From Anastrepha obliqua (taxonomy: Eukaryota; Arthropoda; Insecta; Diptera; Tephritidae), in contig NC_072893.1 of NCBI RefSeq assembly GCF_027943255.1, forward strand, positions 61,164,001 through 61,228,000: a stretch of DNA of 64,000 nt. Direction: 5' to 3'. Made by a program: the position numbers and the translations under genes. The notes beneath the pieces were generated by a model. That model was not told the DNA's origin. It worked only from the letters and a program-made list of their open reading frames with translations, and did not search any database. Below, piece by piece: positions 12,473-22,734 of the stretch (position 1 is the first letter of the stretch; the number at the start of each line of letters is the position of its first letter).

Positions 12473-13082
12473 CCTTAACAAGGCTTGACTATTTTATTGC
12501 ATTAAATTATTATTTTTTTTAAGTTTTTTTTGTAAAGTGTAGCGCATTTTACAATAAAAGGGATATAACTTAAACTATCAAATTTTTTAAAAAAGTAACA
12601 AAAATTTAACAAATTAAAAAAAAAATACATTAAATTTTCAAATTTTTATGCAGAATCTTTATAAAAATTTAAAGCATGCAGTGTTATAGCTCATGCAATA
12701 TTAGTAATAAATTAAGTTTCAAGTGGTTCCAAGTTCTAGGCGATTTTTGAAAATTGGGTTTTCGCTCAGGTGTTGAGTATTTTCTTCTATTCTGATCATG
12801 GAATATGGAAGAAAATTGAGTATGCAAAAAGAAAAACAACAAAAAAATTCAACGCCATTTTTGAGTGACTTCAATCTAACACTTCGGTACACCAAAATTT
12901 AATGGGCTATAAAATGGCGTACTTTACAGTTTTCTAAGGATTCTGATTACAGTTGACAATTTTAATGATTTTTTCAGGAAATTCGGTTCCGTGCTTTTAG
13001 TTCCATGGTTTTTGTTGTAGAATGCATTACACTTCTATAAGGGCATACAAAAAAATTTAGTTCAAAAAAATATTTTAGACGC

Positions 13083-13508
13083 GGATGGTTGAAGTTTGCG
13101 ATTGCATCTGCTTATTTTCCTTACGATGCTCAGGAAGGGCCACCATCTGGGAAGGCCACTAGTCTTGTGAGGTTCTGTGAGTGGCGCAATCTGGGCCTTG
13201 TTCTATGTTGCAATGCTAATGCCCAGCATACAATGTGGGGCAGCAGCAAGTGCAATGGACGGGGCTCTCGGCTATTCCAGTTTATCGCTTACTCTTGACT
13301 AGACATACACTACAAAGGCACACAGCCTACGTTTGCAACTGCTAGAAGGCAGGAGGTTTTTGATCTCACCCTATCAAACTCAAAACTTGGGTGGAACAGG
13401 AGATTCCTTGCCGAACATTCGTACTCAGACTACAACAGGTGTGGCGAGGAGTTGCAAATGCCATTGCCCTCTAAGAACCCCAGAAACAGACTGGCAAAAA
13501 AATATTAG
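13083..13508 (+). mobile_element. Jockey-like LINE remnant: AP endonuclease domain
   Basis: The frame encodes part of an apurinic-like endonuclease domain as found at the N-terminus of Jockey-type ORF2: IASAYFPYDAQEGPPS, then LVLCCNANAQHTMWGSS, then after one in-frame TGA at 13,297 THE sequence continues with TQPTFATARRQEVFDLTLS and HSYSDYN. The usual CDANAHH motif carries Asn in place of the catalytic Asp, and the usual SDH triad motif reads SDY, so the domain would be dead even without the stop. The reverse transcriptase is absent. The family is recognised from motif order; the clade is inference. Confidence 0.75.
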
Positions 13509-15370
13509 TAAACAATTTCATTATTCATCGCGCTCCTATTATTGCGAACACAGCTGTACGTGTGAAAACTTATATCGTTATATACAATATATGCACAATT
13601 TTTTAAACATATATTTATGAAAAAATACAATACAATAAGCTACACACTCGCATAAGTTGTTTTTTTGTATTGAACGACGTTCGCTATAGGTTACGTATAC
13701 GCCGTGCTAAACGCTTTATGTGACGTATACGCCCCGAATGAAATGGTTTGCATACTTACTGAACATTGAAAGCAAGACTATTTCATAAATATCTTTCGGC
13801 TAGATGCGTGTTAGACAGCTGAGCTGACTTGGCACATTTACTTGAATAGAAGTTTATAAACATTTCTGCTTACTGTCGACTATTTCAGGGAAATAAAATG
13901 AGTGATTTAAGTGCAGTGTAAGGCTATAAATCCATCCGTAAGTTAGGCAGTTTTATTTTTAGCGTGTTATATTATATTATAGAAATATTCTGTTATATTT
14001 TGTTAGCATGTTTTTTGAAGTGATTGATTTATCTAAATTTGAAAGTAATTCCCTAATCAATGCTATTTGCATTTCAATCTCTTTTTGACACGTGTGTATT
14101 TCCCATGCTTTGCAAAATGTATTAAACACATGTACAAACAAAAAAGGCTCTTTCAAGGACTTTCAAGAAGAGATAGCTGGTATGTGGCTAGCAAATGAGA
14201 CCGAGACCAAACTGAAATTAAATGATAAAAATCAAGACACACGAGCTGAAAATAATACAAAATGGAATGGAAAACATTAAAGGAATTATTTAGTGGATGG
14301 TTGCCAGTCAAGTTAAAATACAAATGGCGCCATTTAAGCAGCGAAAGAGAAAGTATTTGTTATCGCATAAAAAAATAAAATAATAACAAGAAACAAGTAA
14401 AGAAGAAACAGAAAAAAGGCAATAACCCCGATTGGTTAAATGAGTAGACGGAAAGCGGTTTCAGAGTAAAGGACACCAACTAATGGTTGGTTTTGGCTTA
14501 GATGTCTAGATTGGTTACCTATACTAAATATTTATGTGTTTAAAATATTATTTTATACAAATCCTTAATAAGAGTGATTTTTTTTGTCCTCCTGCTAGAT
14601 TGTGTTACAAGAAGTCGACTATATTTGCCTACAGATTATACATGGTTTTTTGATGACTAAGCCGCAATATTTTTTGCTCGAAGTTAGTAGTAGTGAGTCT
14701 ATGCGTCGCCTGCTTTATCTTTGTGTCAGTTACCTAATTTATTTTGGCTTTGTTTTGTTGTTTAGTTGTCGTTTTGTTTTTCGCTGCCAGAAGTCTTCGT
14801 ATATAATAAAATGTTTATGTTATAAAGAATTATAGGAATGGTAAAATTTAAAAAATAAATTTAAAATCAAACCGATTCTTTGCAAGCAAAATTCAAATTT
14901 TTAATATAGTTATTTTGATGGCTCTAATCCATTTCAAAGTTTAGAAATAAACTACAATAAGAAAAGTAAAATAAATTGATATAAAAAAATTAGAAGTTAA
15001 ATAAAAAATAGATTGAAATGAATAAATAAAATATGATGAAATTTAGTGAAAAAAATTAAAAAAAAAAAACAAAATTACATAAAATTAAATTAAATTAAAT
15101 ACAAAAAAAAAAAATAAAATAATATTATTGTAAATAAAATAAGTACATGCTAGTACTCAAAGCATGGACCTACATTTTTTCCAGAAAATAACACCCACAC
15201 AGGATGTGAAATATCTCAGAACAACGGAGTTGATAAAAATAAATCCACCACACGAACGATGCAAGTTCAAAGGGCAAAGAGTTGACTTGATATTCCATAA
15301 AAAAATAGTAATTATTTATTTACAGTTACAGCTAATAAGGTTTATTATGATATTTTCATCCAGCAACTAA
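13509..15370. other. No recognised gene; low-complexity A/T tract
   Basis: Nothing recognised. From about 14,830 to 15,140 the sequence is almost entirely A/T with AAATTAAA and AAAATAAA motifs. Near 13,690-13,735 two GTATACGCC motifs lie about 35 bases apart. Confidence 0.5.
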
Positions 15371-15558
15371 CAGCTGGCACAAAATTAATCACCCTATCGG
15401 ACAATTTATAATTTCTGCAAAAGGCGTTGTACATCAATCATATTTGAAACTTGTAAACTAGACAGCTGGAGCAGCAGATAAGCGATGGAGTGCGTAAAGG
15501 TCAAAATAGAGATTTTTATCAATCAAAATCTTTTTTTTTTTTATTTAGTAAAAAGTTA
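15371..15558 (+). mobile_element. MITE family A copy (right end missing)
   Basis: It begins GCTGGCACAAAATTAATCAC, the family's outer inverted repeat, and continues with the family body (AATTTATAATTTCTGC, AACTTGTAAACTAGACAGCT, AAGGTCAAAATAGAGATTTT). Homology ends near AGTAAAAAGTTA, so the right inverted repeat is lost. It matches the copies at 20,641 and 57,207 in order. Confidence 0.8.
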
Positions 15559-16164
15559 CGAAGAACTAAACGAACTAACCGCGCGGTTGTTAAGGCTGAT
15601 GATATCAGCGTGTCACCCTGTCTGAAATGGTACCAAATGGTTCGGAGATGTCCTTTCCAATTCAGTAAGTCACTAAATACAACAATAAAATGAAATAGCT
15701 TTATCAGTTAACTTATGAGACCATGAAAATGCTTTGAAATCAATTCAAGCGCCAGCAACAACCAAAAATAAATGGAAATGTGGGTATTAATGAATATTCG
15801 CATGTACGTACATAATTTTTTGAGGTGAAAATGAAAAAGTTGAATTTAACGAATTTTCGGAAATTAATGGTGTGGGAAACACCTCTTAACATAAAATGAG
15901 GCAGACAATATTTTGCAGCCTTACACCCAGGAAGGGCTAGAAAGCCAACTTTCTGCAGATCTGCTAAAAGTGAAATTCACTCCACCCTAATGTACATATT
16001 AGGTAACAGTGTCTTGACTAATTTTTAATTCCTGGGCAATGGCGTTAGTGCTCCCATGCGGACCCAATGATTCCGTGATCTCATCAAAATGTTCGATGTT
16101 TGGCCTACCAGAAAGATTCGTGGAATCACCGCCTTGCTACTGCATTGGAAACTGTATTGGGTAA
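15559..16164. other. No recognised gene; possible transposase scrap
   Basis: On the minus strand at about 16,020-16,140 a short frame (SLGPHGSTNAIAQELKISQD across a frame change) looks protein-like and may be an unidentified transposase remnant interrupted by the SINE that follows. I cannot assign it. Confidence 0.3.
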
Positions 16165-16481
16165 TAATTATATATATATATACAATTGGCGCGTACACCC
16201 TTTTTGGGTGTTTGGCCGAGCTCCTCCTCCTATTTGTGGTGTGTTGTTCCACAAATGGAGGGACCTACTGTTTCAAGCCGACTACGAACGGCAGATATTT
16301 TTGTGAGGAGCTTTTCCATGGCAGAAATACACTCGGAGGTTTGCTATTGCCTGCCGAGAGGCGACCGCTATTAGAAAAATGTTTTTCTTAATTTGGTGTT
16401 TCACCGAGATTCGAACCTACGTTCTCTCTGTGAATTCCGAATGGTAGTCACGCACCAACTCATTTGGCTACGGCGGCCGCC
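16165..16481 (-). mobile_element. tRNA-derived SINE, near full length
   Basis: Read on the minus strand, it starts GGCGGCCGCCGTAGCC and carries an A-box-like TAGCCAAATGAG and a B box GGTTCGAATCTC (16,404-16,417), the internal RNA polymerase III promoter of a tRNA-derived SINE. The body (CGACTCGGCAGGC-type block, CTCCATTTGTGGAAC) is unrelated to tRNA. The 3' end carries GGCCAAACACCC, the hairpin loop, GGGTGTACGCGCC and a TATATA tail. A TAATTA sequence on both sides may be the target duplication. At least five other copies or fragments lie in this window. It has no protein product. Confidence 0.85.
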
Positions 16482-17776
16482 TAATTAATGCATATTTATT
16501 TGGTTGCCTGCTCCAACTTTTCCTGTTGGTTGTAGTGCATTGAAGGATCAGTCAAAGTTTCTGTATTTTACCTTTAATTTAGAACGCTGTAACAATTAAC
16601 TGGCTTCACCAAACACAAAACTGTTCAATAACAAAATGTTCCCTTCAAATCACCGCACAGAGTGAGCCTGACACATCTCGCATGAAATTTTAGATTTTTT
16701 TTGCTTCACCTAATACAAACATATTTTAGTATAATATTTTAATATACCTAGTTGCTTATACGAGGACACGCGTAAACTAATACTAGTGCACTGCATGCGG
16801 GTAATTGAGTCTGATGCCTTTCTTTTATCAAACAAATATTTGAGTTTTTGCCATTTCTTCATTTCAAAGTTTGCGTGCGCTGTTGTGTAGTCACAAGTCT
16901 GAAGTCATTCACGCGCTTCACATATATCGTGTACTATATACATTTTCATGTACAAATGAAAACAGCTCCGTTGCGTATTTGTATATTTAAATATGAATGA
17001 ATGTAAATTTAGTCATATGCAAATGGAAACAGAAATAAAGCAACGCCGTAATGTGACTGCTGCTGCTTCTCACATAACTTAGATATTATATTTTCTTTAA
17101 ATGAGACGCAGCAAATGTTCTACTATACACACATTTATACATTTATATACATATTTTTATATATAATATATACATATAGAGTTCGCGCCATTGTATGTGT
17201 GAGCGTGTGAATGAAAGCATGAATGTTTTTATTAATTTACGTTATTCACTTAATAAATCACAACTGTTGAGCAAGTGTTGTTGTTGGCTAATAAATATGC
17301 CAAATATACAAGTTTGTATGTAAATAATTGATTTGCAGAGATTCGCAAAGCTTCAATGGAAGCGTGACGGTTATGACATCAACGCAGAGTTGCGCATTTA
17401 CATCCATATACAACACATATGTACATAGATACATACATAAGTACGTTGCTGATGTGATACAATTCGCAACGCTTTGCTGGTGCGCTTATAAATCAGCGCA
17501 TGTACCAAATATATTTGCATCCTTATAAATACATGACCGTCATTTGTCAATAATGCACAGATTGATTTCCTAATTTGTGTGCCATTTGCTCGCTCGTATG
17601 TGTGTGCTTGTGCATGTTTGATTGTGTGCATTTGGAATTAAGAGTGCCCGCGATCAAAAGAAAATTTGCTATTATGTACATTCGGTTTAATATTTCTGCA
17701 GAGAAAACTTCCGGTACCGTGTTAAAGATGTTTTCTCTAGTTTAAAATAAGGTATATCAAGTGAAATATATTAAAA
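16482..17776. other. No recognised gene
   Basis: AT-rich DNA with TA/TATG tracts at about 17,135-17,180 and 17,405-17,440. No coding or transposon homology was recognised. Confidence 0.5.
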
Positions 17777-18550
17777 TACAGTATGTGGCAAAAAAAAGGA
17801 ACCGCGATTATTCATGAAGTATAAAATAAATATATTTAAAATTTAGTTTCATGAAAGAATGCACAAAACTAGGAGTCGCAATTACTCAATAAGCCGTGTA
17901 GTCTCCATTGTTGTCGAGTATAGCCTGGCATGCTTTGAGCCAGCTTGTCTGAGTAGCTTGTCGACAAAGAGGACCAGATTTTGCGAACTTGACGCACGAG
18001 TCGCTTTAAATCGTGGACTGGCTTTGCGGCAAGATGCGTTTTCATAATTCCCCACACATTTTCAATGGGGTTGGCGTCTGGGGACTCGGAAGGCCAGTCC
18101 ATTACTGTGATGCCATTTTTTTTGTTTTGGTGTTTCTCAATGTGTTTTTCTGAGAGCAGTGGTTTTGACGATGTGGGACGGTAAGATATGTTCACCTCCT
18201 TCAGTCGCCCTGCGCTCGCAAAAGTAATCAACATTTTTGTACACTTTATACCGCTAGTTCCACATTACAACAAACTGTTTTGCTTTTTTAAACACTTTTG
18301 CAGCTGCGGCGTAAGATAATTTCGGCCCTTTCGAATGCGTGCATAAAAATACCGCTTCGAAACGCTTCGCGTACTTCTCACTCATTTTTGTTTGGTTGCG
18401 TTTATAGGAAATTTTCGAACGACACTAACCTGAGTTAGCACTGGCGTCGTCGCCCTTGAGTGAGACTATTACGCAGCAAAAAGCAGAACGAAATATATCT
18501 TAAAGTGACAAGAAAAAAAAAACGGTTCTTTTCTTCTTACACAGACTGTA
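17777..18550 (-). mobile_element. Tc1-like transposon, internally deleted
   Basis: Both ends are recognisable. The left end starts TACAGTATGTGGCAA and reaches GGAACCG; the right end, reverse complemented, starts TACAGTCTGTGTAAGAA and reaches GAACCG. Both begin at a TA, as expected of Tc1/mariner insertions. On the minus strand a start at about 18,383 gives a short N-terminal DNA-binding segment (MSEKYAKRFEAVF, SYAAAAKVFKKAK) that soon meets a stop. The middle, with the first two catalytic Asp residues, is missing. The C-terminal part (17,869-18,160) keeps the last catalytic motif, WPSESPDANPIENVWG, with its Glu. It is non-autonomous. Confidence 0.85.
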
Positions 18551-19339
18551 TATGAGGTGTGGCTCATGTTGCTTACGCTGAAATAAGAAATTCGAGTTAC
18601 TCTGCCTTCCTACAGTCTGAGCTGATAATTTATTTTCCTGGTGCCTTATGGATCGTATCTTTCGTAATATTGGAAAATGCCATAACACCATTAAATTAGC
18701 TTCAAAACCCCCTTAATACATCTACTCATATTAATAATACTCATTCAGTTTCACCTGATGTGATTAAGAACTTTGGGTGTTTCTTTTGATTCAAGGTTCA
18801 ATTTTATCACGCACTTAAATTATCCCATTTCTAATTCACTTGCTATGTTTTTGTAAGCAATCCAGTGATTCATATACCCTTAAAATATTATACTCCGCGA
18901 TTGTTCGGTCTAAACAAGGTTATGCTGCGTTTTTTGTAGACCTTATCATAGTCCACAAAAATCGAGTGGAGAGTGTTAAAATTTTGTTTGCCTTTTGCAC
19001 TCCCTTCACTTTATTTCTCAGACCCGATTCCATCATAGAAATCTCGCTGTCGATTGATTAATCTTTTCCTATACACTTCGGACAGTATCATTTATATTTT
19101 ATCTCGTTACTGACAAAATTGACTGCTTGGCTCTTCTAAAAAATTTTCGTCGTTTTTTGATTTTTTGAGTGGGCTTTAGTAGGACATTATAAAGAGCTAA
19201 TGCGCCACTCATTAGAACATTATCTGACTTGAATTACCTTTCAAAACAATAAACAAAAATAAATTTTAATAAATAGTACCAGGAATATCTCGAAATAGGT
19301 TACGAATACATACATTAAATTAGTTTGCATACAAATTAA
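18551..19339. other. No recognised feature
   Basis: AT-rich DNA. An open frame at 18,840-19,061 (+) has no recognisable motif and looks like chance. Confidence 0.5.
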
Positions 19340-19520
19340 TTCTTCTTCTTCTTGATTGGCGCGAAAAAATTTCGCGATTTTGGCCGAATTTAACAAAGCG
19401 CGCCAGTCGTGCCTTTCTCGTGCTAACTGGCGCAGAGGAGGCCATCCTCTTCCTCTGCTACCGCATTCATTCAGAGCCGGAGCGTTTGCATCCGTTTGAT
19501 TATTGACATTTTGCCAGCGG
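19340..19520 (-). mobile_element. RTE-like LINE, 3' fragment with deletions
   Basis: Minus-strand pieces match the C-terminus of the LINE at 6,834-8,100: NAPALNECGSRGRGWPPLR, then directly QLARERHDWRALLNSAKIA, so the KDQMEKDLASLG segment is deleted. The 3' tail has its own hairpin (CGCGAAAT and ATTTCGCG-like arms) before CGCGCCAAT and an AAGAAGAAG end. Confidence 0.8.
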
Positions 19521-19593
19521 GGGACTTTCTGGATGCAGAAAACGCACATAGTCAGTAATAAAAAAATTTCAAAAGTCACTTGAAACTTGCACA

Positions 19594-20341
19594 TTAAGGG
19601 GGGGGGGGGGGGGGGGGGGTAAAGGATAAACGCTAAAAAAAAACACTTTTTTCATGAATTTATTGTAGCGAAACGGTTCAAGTCAGTTTATTAAAACTTG
19701 TTGCATATTATAAAGTAACATTTCAAGAATATTTGATAAAATTTTCATGTAAAAATATTGCAAAATGAGCGAATGAGAGCACATTTACGTAGACATCTTT
19801 TCAAAAATACATTTTGCAGTAGTCAGCATATCTCAGCGTAGAATCATCTGAAATCAAAAAAATCGAATAATTTAGTTAAAGTATGAGTTAAACTTCCCCC
19901 CAACGTTTATTTTGACGATTTCTTTTCATTTGCAGCCATTTGGTAGTCGTTTGAAGTAAAAAGTGATTTTTGACGAAAAAATGCCGCCATTTTGTAGGTG
20001 TAAAACCATCTTAATATAAAAAAAAAATAGCGAAAAAAAACGTTGGGGGGAGGTTTTTTATATGTAAAATATGTGTGCAAAATTTCAAAAGGATCGGTTG
20101 AGTAGTTTTCAAATGCCAATGACTACGCACTTTAAAAAAAAAGGTTCGAGAAAACCGCGTTTAAAGTTTGTAACGGACTACGCGCGCAACTGCTACGTCT
20201 CGGCAGATGTTTGAGGCGGCTCGGCTTTATGCTCTATAACTTAAAAAGTTTTGCTCGGATTGACTTAAAATTTTAACACGGTATTTTTGAAATGTTTTAC
20301 TACAATAACATGCAAAAAAAAAATCAATTTTTATCCCTTAA
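19594..20341. mobile_element. TTAA-flanked foldback-like DNA element
   Basis: A TTAA at 19,594-19,597 is followed by 22 G residues and TAAAGGATAAACGC. At the other end, TTTTTATCCC is followed by TTAA (20,338-20,341). Inward of the termini both arms share a TTATTGTAG segment followed by GAAAC or TAAAACA in matching order, so long imperfect inverted repeats are present. A second inverted pair lies inside: AAACTTCCCCCCAACGTTT near 19,890 and AACGTTGGGGGGAGGTTT near 20,040. There is no coding sequence. TTAA flanks would suit a piggyBac-type element, but no transposase exists to confirm this. Confidence 0.5.
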
Positions 20342-20640
20342 TTTAAATAATAAAATTTTATCCCTTAACTATTTCGCAGAGCCACGTGAATGATTTTAGA
20401 ATATATTAGCTTGATTTGCAAAAACAGGTATAGTAAAAATACTTGTTTTTTCATGGAATACTGTATTCCAAAGTTCAAAAAAAATAATACCTAAGTTTGT
20501 AAGAGTATTGCTATGGTAAATTATAAACCGACCCACGTGCTTTTTAGAGAGATAGTAATGTCAAGTTCATATGAAATATTTCATTGATGGAATACCGTAG
20601 TCTATCTACCCAACAAAGGATATATGCGCCAGCTATATAA

Positions 20641-20818
20641 AAGGTGGCACAAAACTAATCACGCTATCGTAAACTACACAGCTCCAGCCTACAAACAGAC
20701 AAGCAATGGCGCACGCAAAGGTCAAAATAAAGATTTCCATTATTCAAAATAATTTGTTTGTTTAGTAAAAAAGTTATTCAAAATAAAATTGGATAATTAC
20801 TTCTACGTCACCTGGTAC
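20641..20818 (+). mobile_element. MITE family A, complete copy
   Basis: The left inverted repeat AAGGTGGCACAAAACTAATC and the right end (ATAATTACTTCTACGTCACC) bracket a 178-base body with the family blocks GTAAACTACACAGCTCCAGC and GCAATGGCGCACGCAAAGGT. No coding sequence. TA lies near both ends, suggesting a Tc1/mariner-type origin by inference. Confidence 0.8.
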
Positions 20819-21660
20819 AACTGAATTCTTTTTAAATTGACTCAGGGGCTATTGTTTATGATCACAGACAGGCATGGTAATATCAAAATTTAATATTTTC
20901 TTTATAGAAGACGCAAAATTTTCTGTTTCATATCGTCCACGCATTTATAAGTCAACTTTGCAGTGGGCATGAATATAAGGGGTGCTTTTTCAGAGGTATA
21001 GATATTTCTGTAGTTTAAATAAAATAGAAAAAATCATTGTAATGGCCAACATTTTGGGTCTATTAGCTTGAGAATTTGATAGGGTCTCATGAAGGAATTT
21101 CGTTGGATACAAGTAAGACTTGCTTCATATCGGTAATAACGCGCAATCTTAGTTGGCTGACTCAAGTAGATAAGTAAAATGAATAAAGCAGTTTGAAGGA
21201 GTCAAATTAAATCATTGGCCGAATTCACAGACGTTTGACTAAATATAATGTGATCACCAAAAGTTCGCCCGAATAAAGAAATGAGTACCTGGACTCTATA
21301 GCGGTTTTCTTTGGTATTTCTTAATGGAGCCCAAAAGTTGTATACCATTGTGCTGTAGATACAATATTAATATTAACTTTGGTTTTATCGGCATTTTTGA
21401 AAAAAAGGATGGACCTATGATATCTCCAGCATTTAAATCAGTCAAATAGTATATAGTTACTGAGTCAATATGAGAAAATTTTCCTAGCTCCCAAAACTAC
21501 TAAGCGACAAGTAACTATGTCGTAGTAAACTGTGTGAAGCGTTCTGAAAATGTAAGGTTATACTTTTGGTAAGCCAGGATGAGTGCAAGTTTTGGCATTG
21601 TACCTAAGAAATTTTGAAAAGCGCATTGTACAGAAATGTCAAAACAGGAATTTTTTGTAA
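20819..21660. other. No recognised gene; possible IS630-type end
   Basis: At 20,978 the sequence AAGGGGTGCTTTTTCAGAGG resembles the ends of the IS630-type elements found at 43,739, 44,656 and 53,168. No transposase was readable in the following 600 bases. Confidence 0.35.
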
Positions 21661-22734
21661 AAGGTGTCACAAAATTCATCACCTAAACGGAAGAATTATA
21701 TTTTTTGCAGATGGTGTCGTTCTCAATTATATTTGACACTTGTAAACTATACAGCTGCAGTACATAAATATCTTAAAATATTTGCGATGATTAACAGTGT
21801 TAGTGACTCTAAAAAGTTGCAAACTGACTTGCACAATGTCCGGAACTGGTGCTATTTAAACCGTTTGCCACTAAATATAAGCAAATGCTTTCACGTAAAA
21901 TATGCTAAATCAAACAATACTTCGTATAGTATTGCTGGCTTACCTTTGCAATCCGTTGAGGAAATTACAGACTTAGGCGTTATTTTCGACTCTAAGCTGA
22001 ATTTCACTAGTCATAAGACGATCATATGCGATGCTAGCATTCGTACGCCGAAATTGTTCTGCATTTACCAACCCACACACTCTCAAACATTGTATTGTAC
22101 TTTTCTTAGATCAAGATTAGAGTATGCCGCTGTTATTTGGAGACCGTACAAAATAGGTCTGTCTAATCGGATTGAGAGAGTTCAGAAAGTTTTTCTCCGT
22201 TTTGCGCTCCGATCTTTAAACTTTTCTGAACCTGTACCATCGTACCGCTCTCGATGTTTATTGATTGATTTAAAACCACTTGATAGCAGACGACCTATTC
22301 TATCGTGCTCTTTTATTATTCGTATCATTACTGGATCTATTGATTGTCCTTCCCTTTTAAGTAAAATTCAATTTAATATACCCAATATGAGGCTCCGACA
22401 GTACGAAACCTTTAAAATTGGCTTCTCGAGAGCTAATTATGGGGTAAATGCTCCGATTCCTAGGGCATGTGAAGAGTTAAATATGTTTTTCAATTCTTCT
22501 GGTGCTGATTTTACATGGCCGTATGGCATCTTAGTCAATCATCTTAAATCGTTCTTTTCTTAGTAACTACTAAACTATTGTGCATTAGCTTATATAGTCT
22601 GTAAGAATGTATCCATTCAAAGAAAATAAATAAATAAATAGGCGAGCAATGCAGGACGCATGGGTCAAAATAAAGATTTTTTTTAAAAGCTATTCAAAAA
22701 CAAAATTGGATGATTAATTTTGCGCTACCTTGTG
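21661..22734 (+). mobile_element. MITE family A copy split by a LINE
   Basis: The left half (AAGGTGTCACAAAATTCATC to CAGCTGCAGTACATAAATA) and right half (GGCGAGCAATGCAGGACGCA to GATTAATTTTGCGCTACCTT) are the two halves of one MITE, as judged from the unbroken copies at 20,641 and 57,207. They are separated by about 870 bases of LINE sequence. Confidence 0.8.
21771..22640 (+). mobile_element. Jockey/I-like LINE 3' end, nested in a MITE
   Basis: Starting at LKIFAMINSVSD the frame matches the part of a LINE reverse transcriptase immediately downstream of the YADD motif, so the copy is 5'-truncated within the polymerase. Recognisable blocks follow: LQTDLHNVRNWC, LNISKCFHVKYAKS, VEEITDLGVIFDSKLNF, RSRLEYAAVIWRPY and RIERVQKVFLRFALRSL. 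The frame is open to a stop at 22,561-22,563 and has no frameshift, unlike most remnants here, so it is relatively young. There is no RNase H domain. The 3' end is a TAAA-repeat tail (AAATAAATAAATAAATA), and a TAAATA on the left suggests a short target duplication. Earlier codons back to 21,664 belong to the MITE, not the LINE. Confidence 0.85.

Larger units (their letters stand above)
11360..13082. other. No recognised gene; microsatellite and a possible transposon end
   Basis: Apart from the TATG microsatellite and the Tc1-like end listed separately, nothing is recognised. A TA run lies at about 11,640-11,670. An A/T homopolymer-rich stretch runs from 12,500 to 12,660. Confidence 0.5.

Noticed and set aside
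21664..21770. The first 36 codons of the 299-codon frame at 21,664 as part of a LINE protein
   Set aside because: These bases are the left half of a MITE family A copy; LINE homology begins only at about 21,771.
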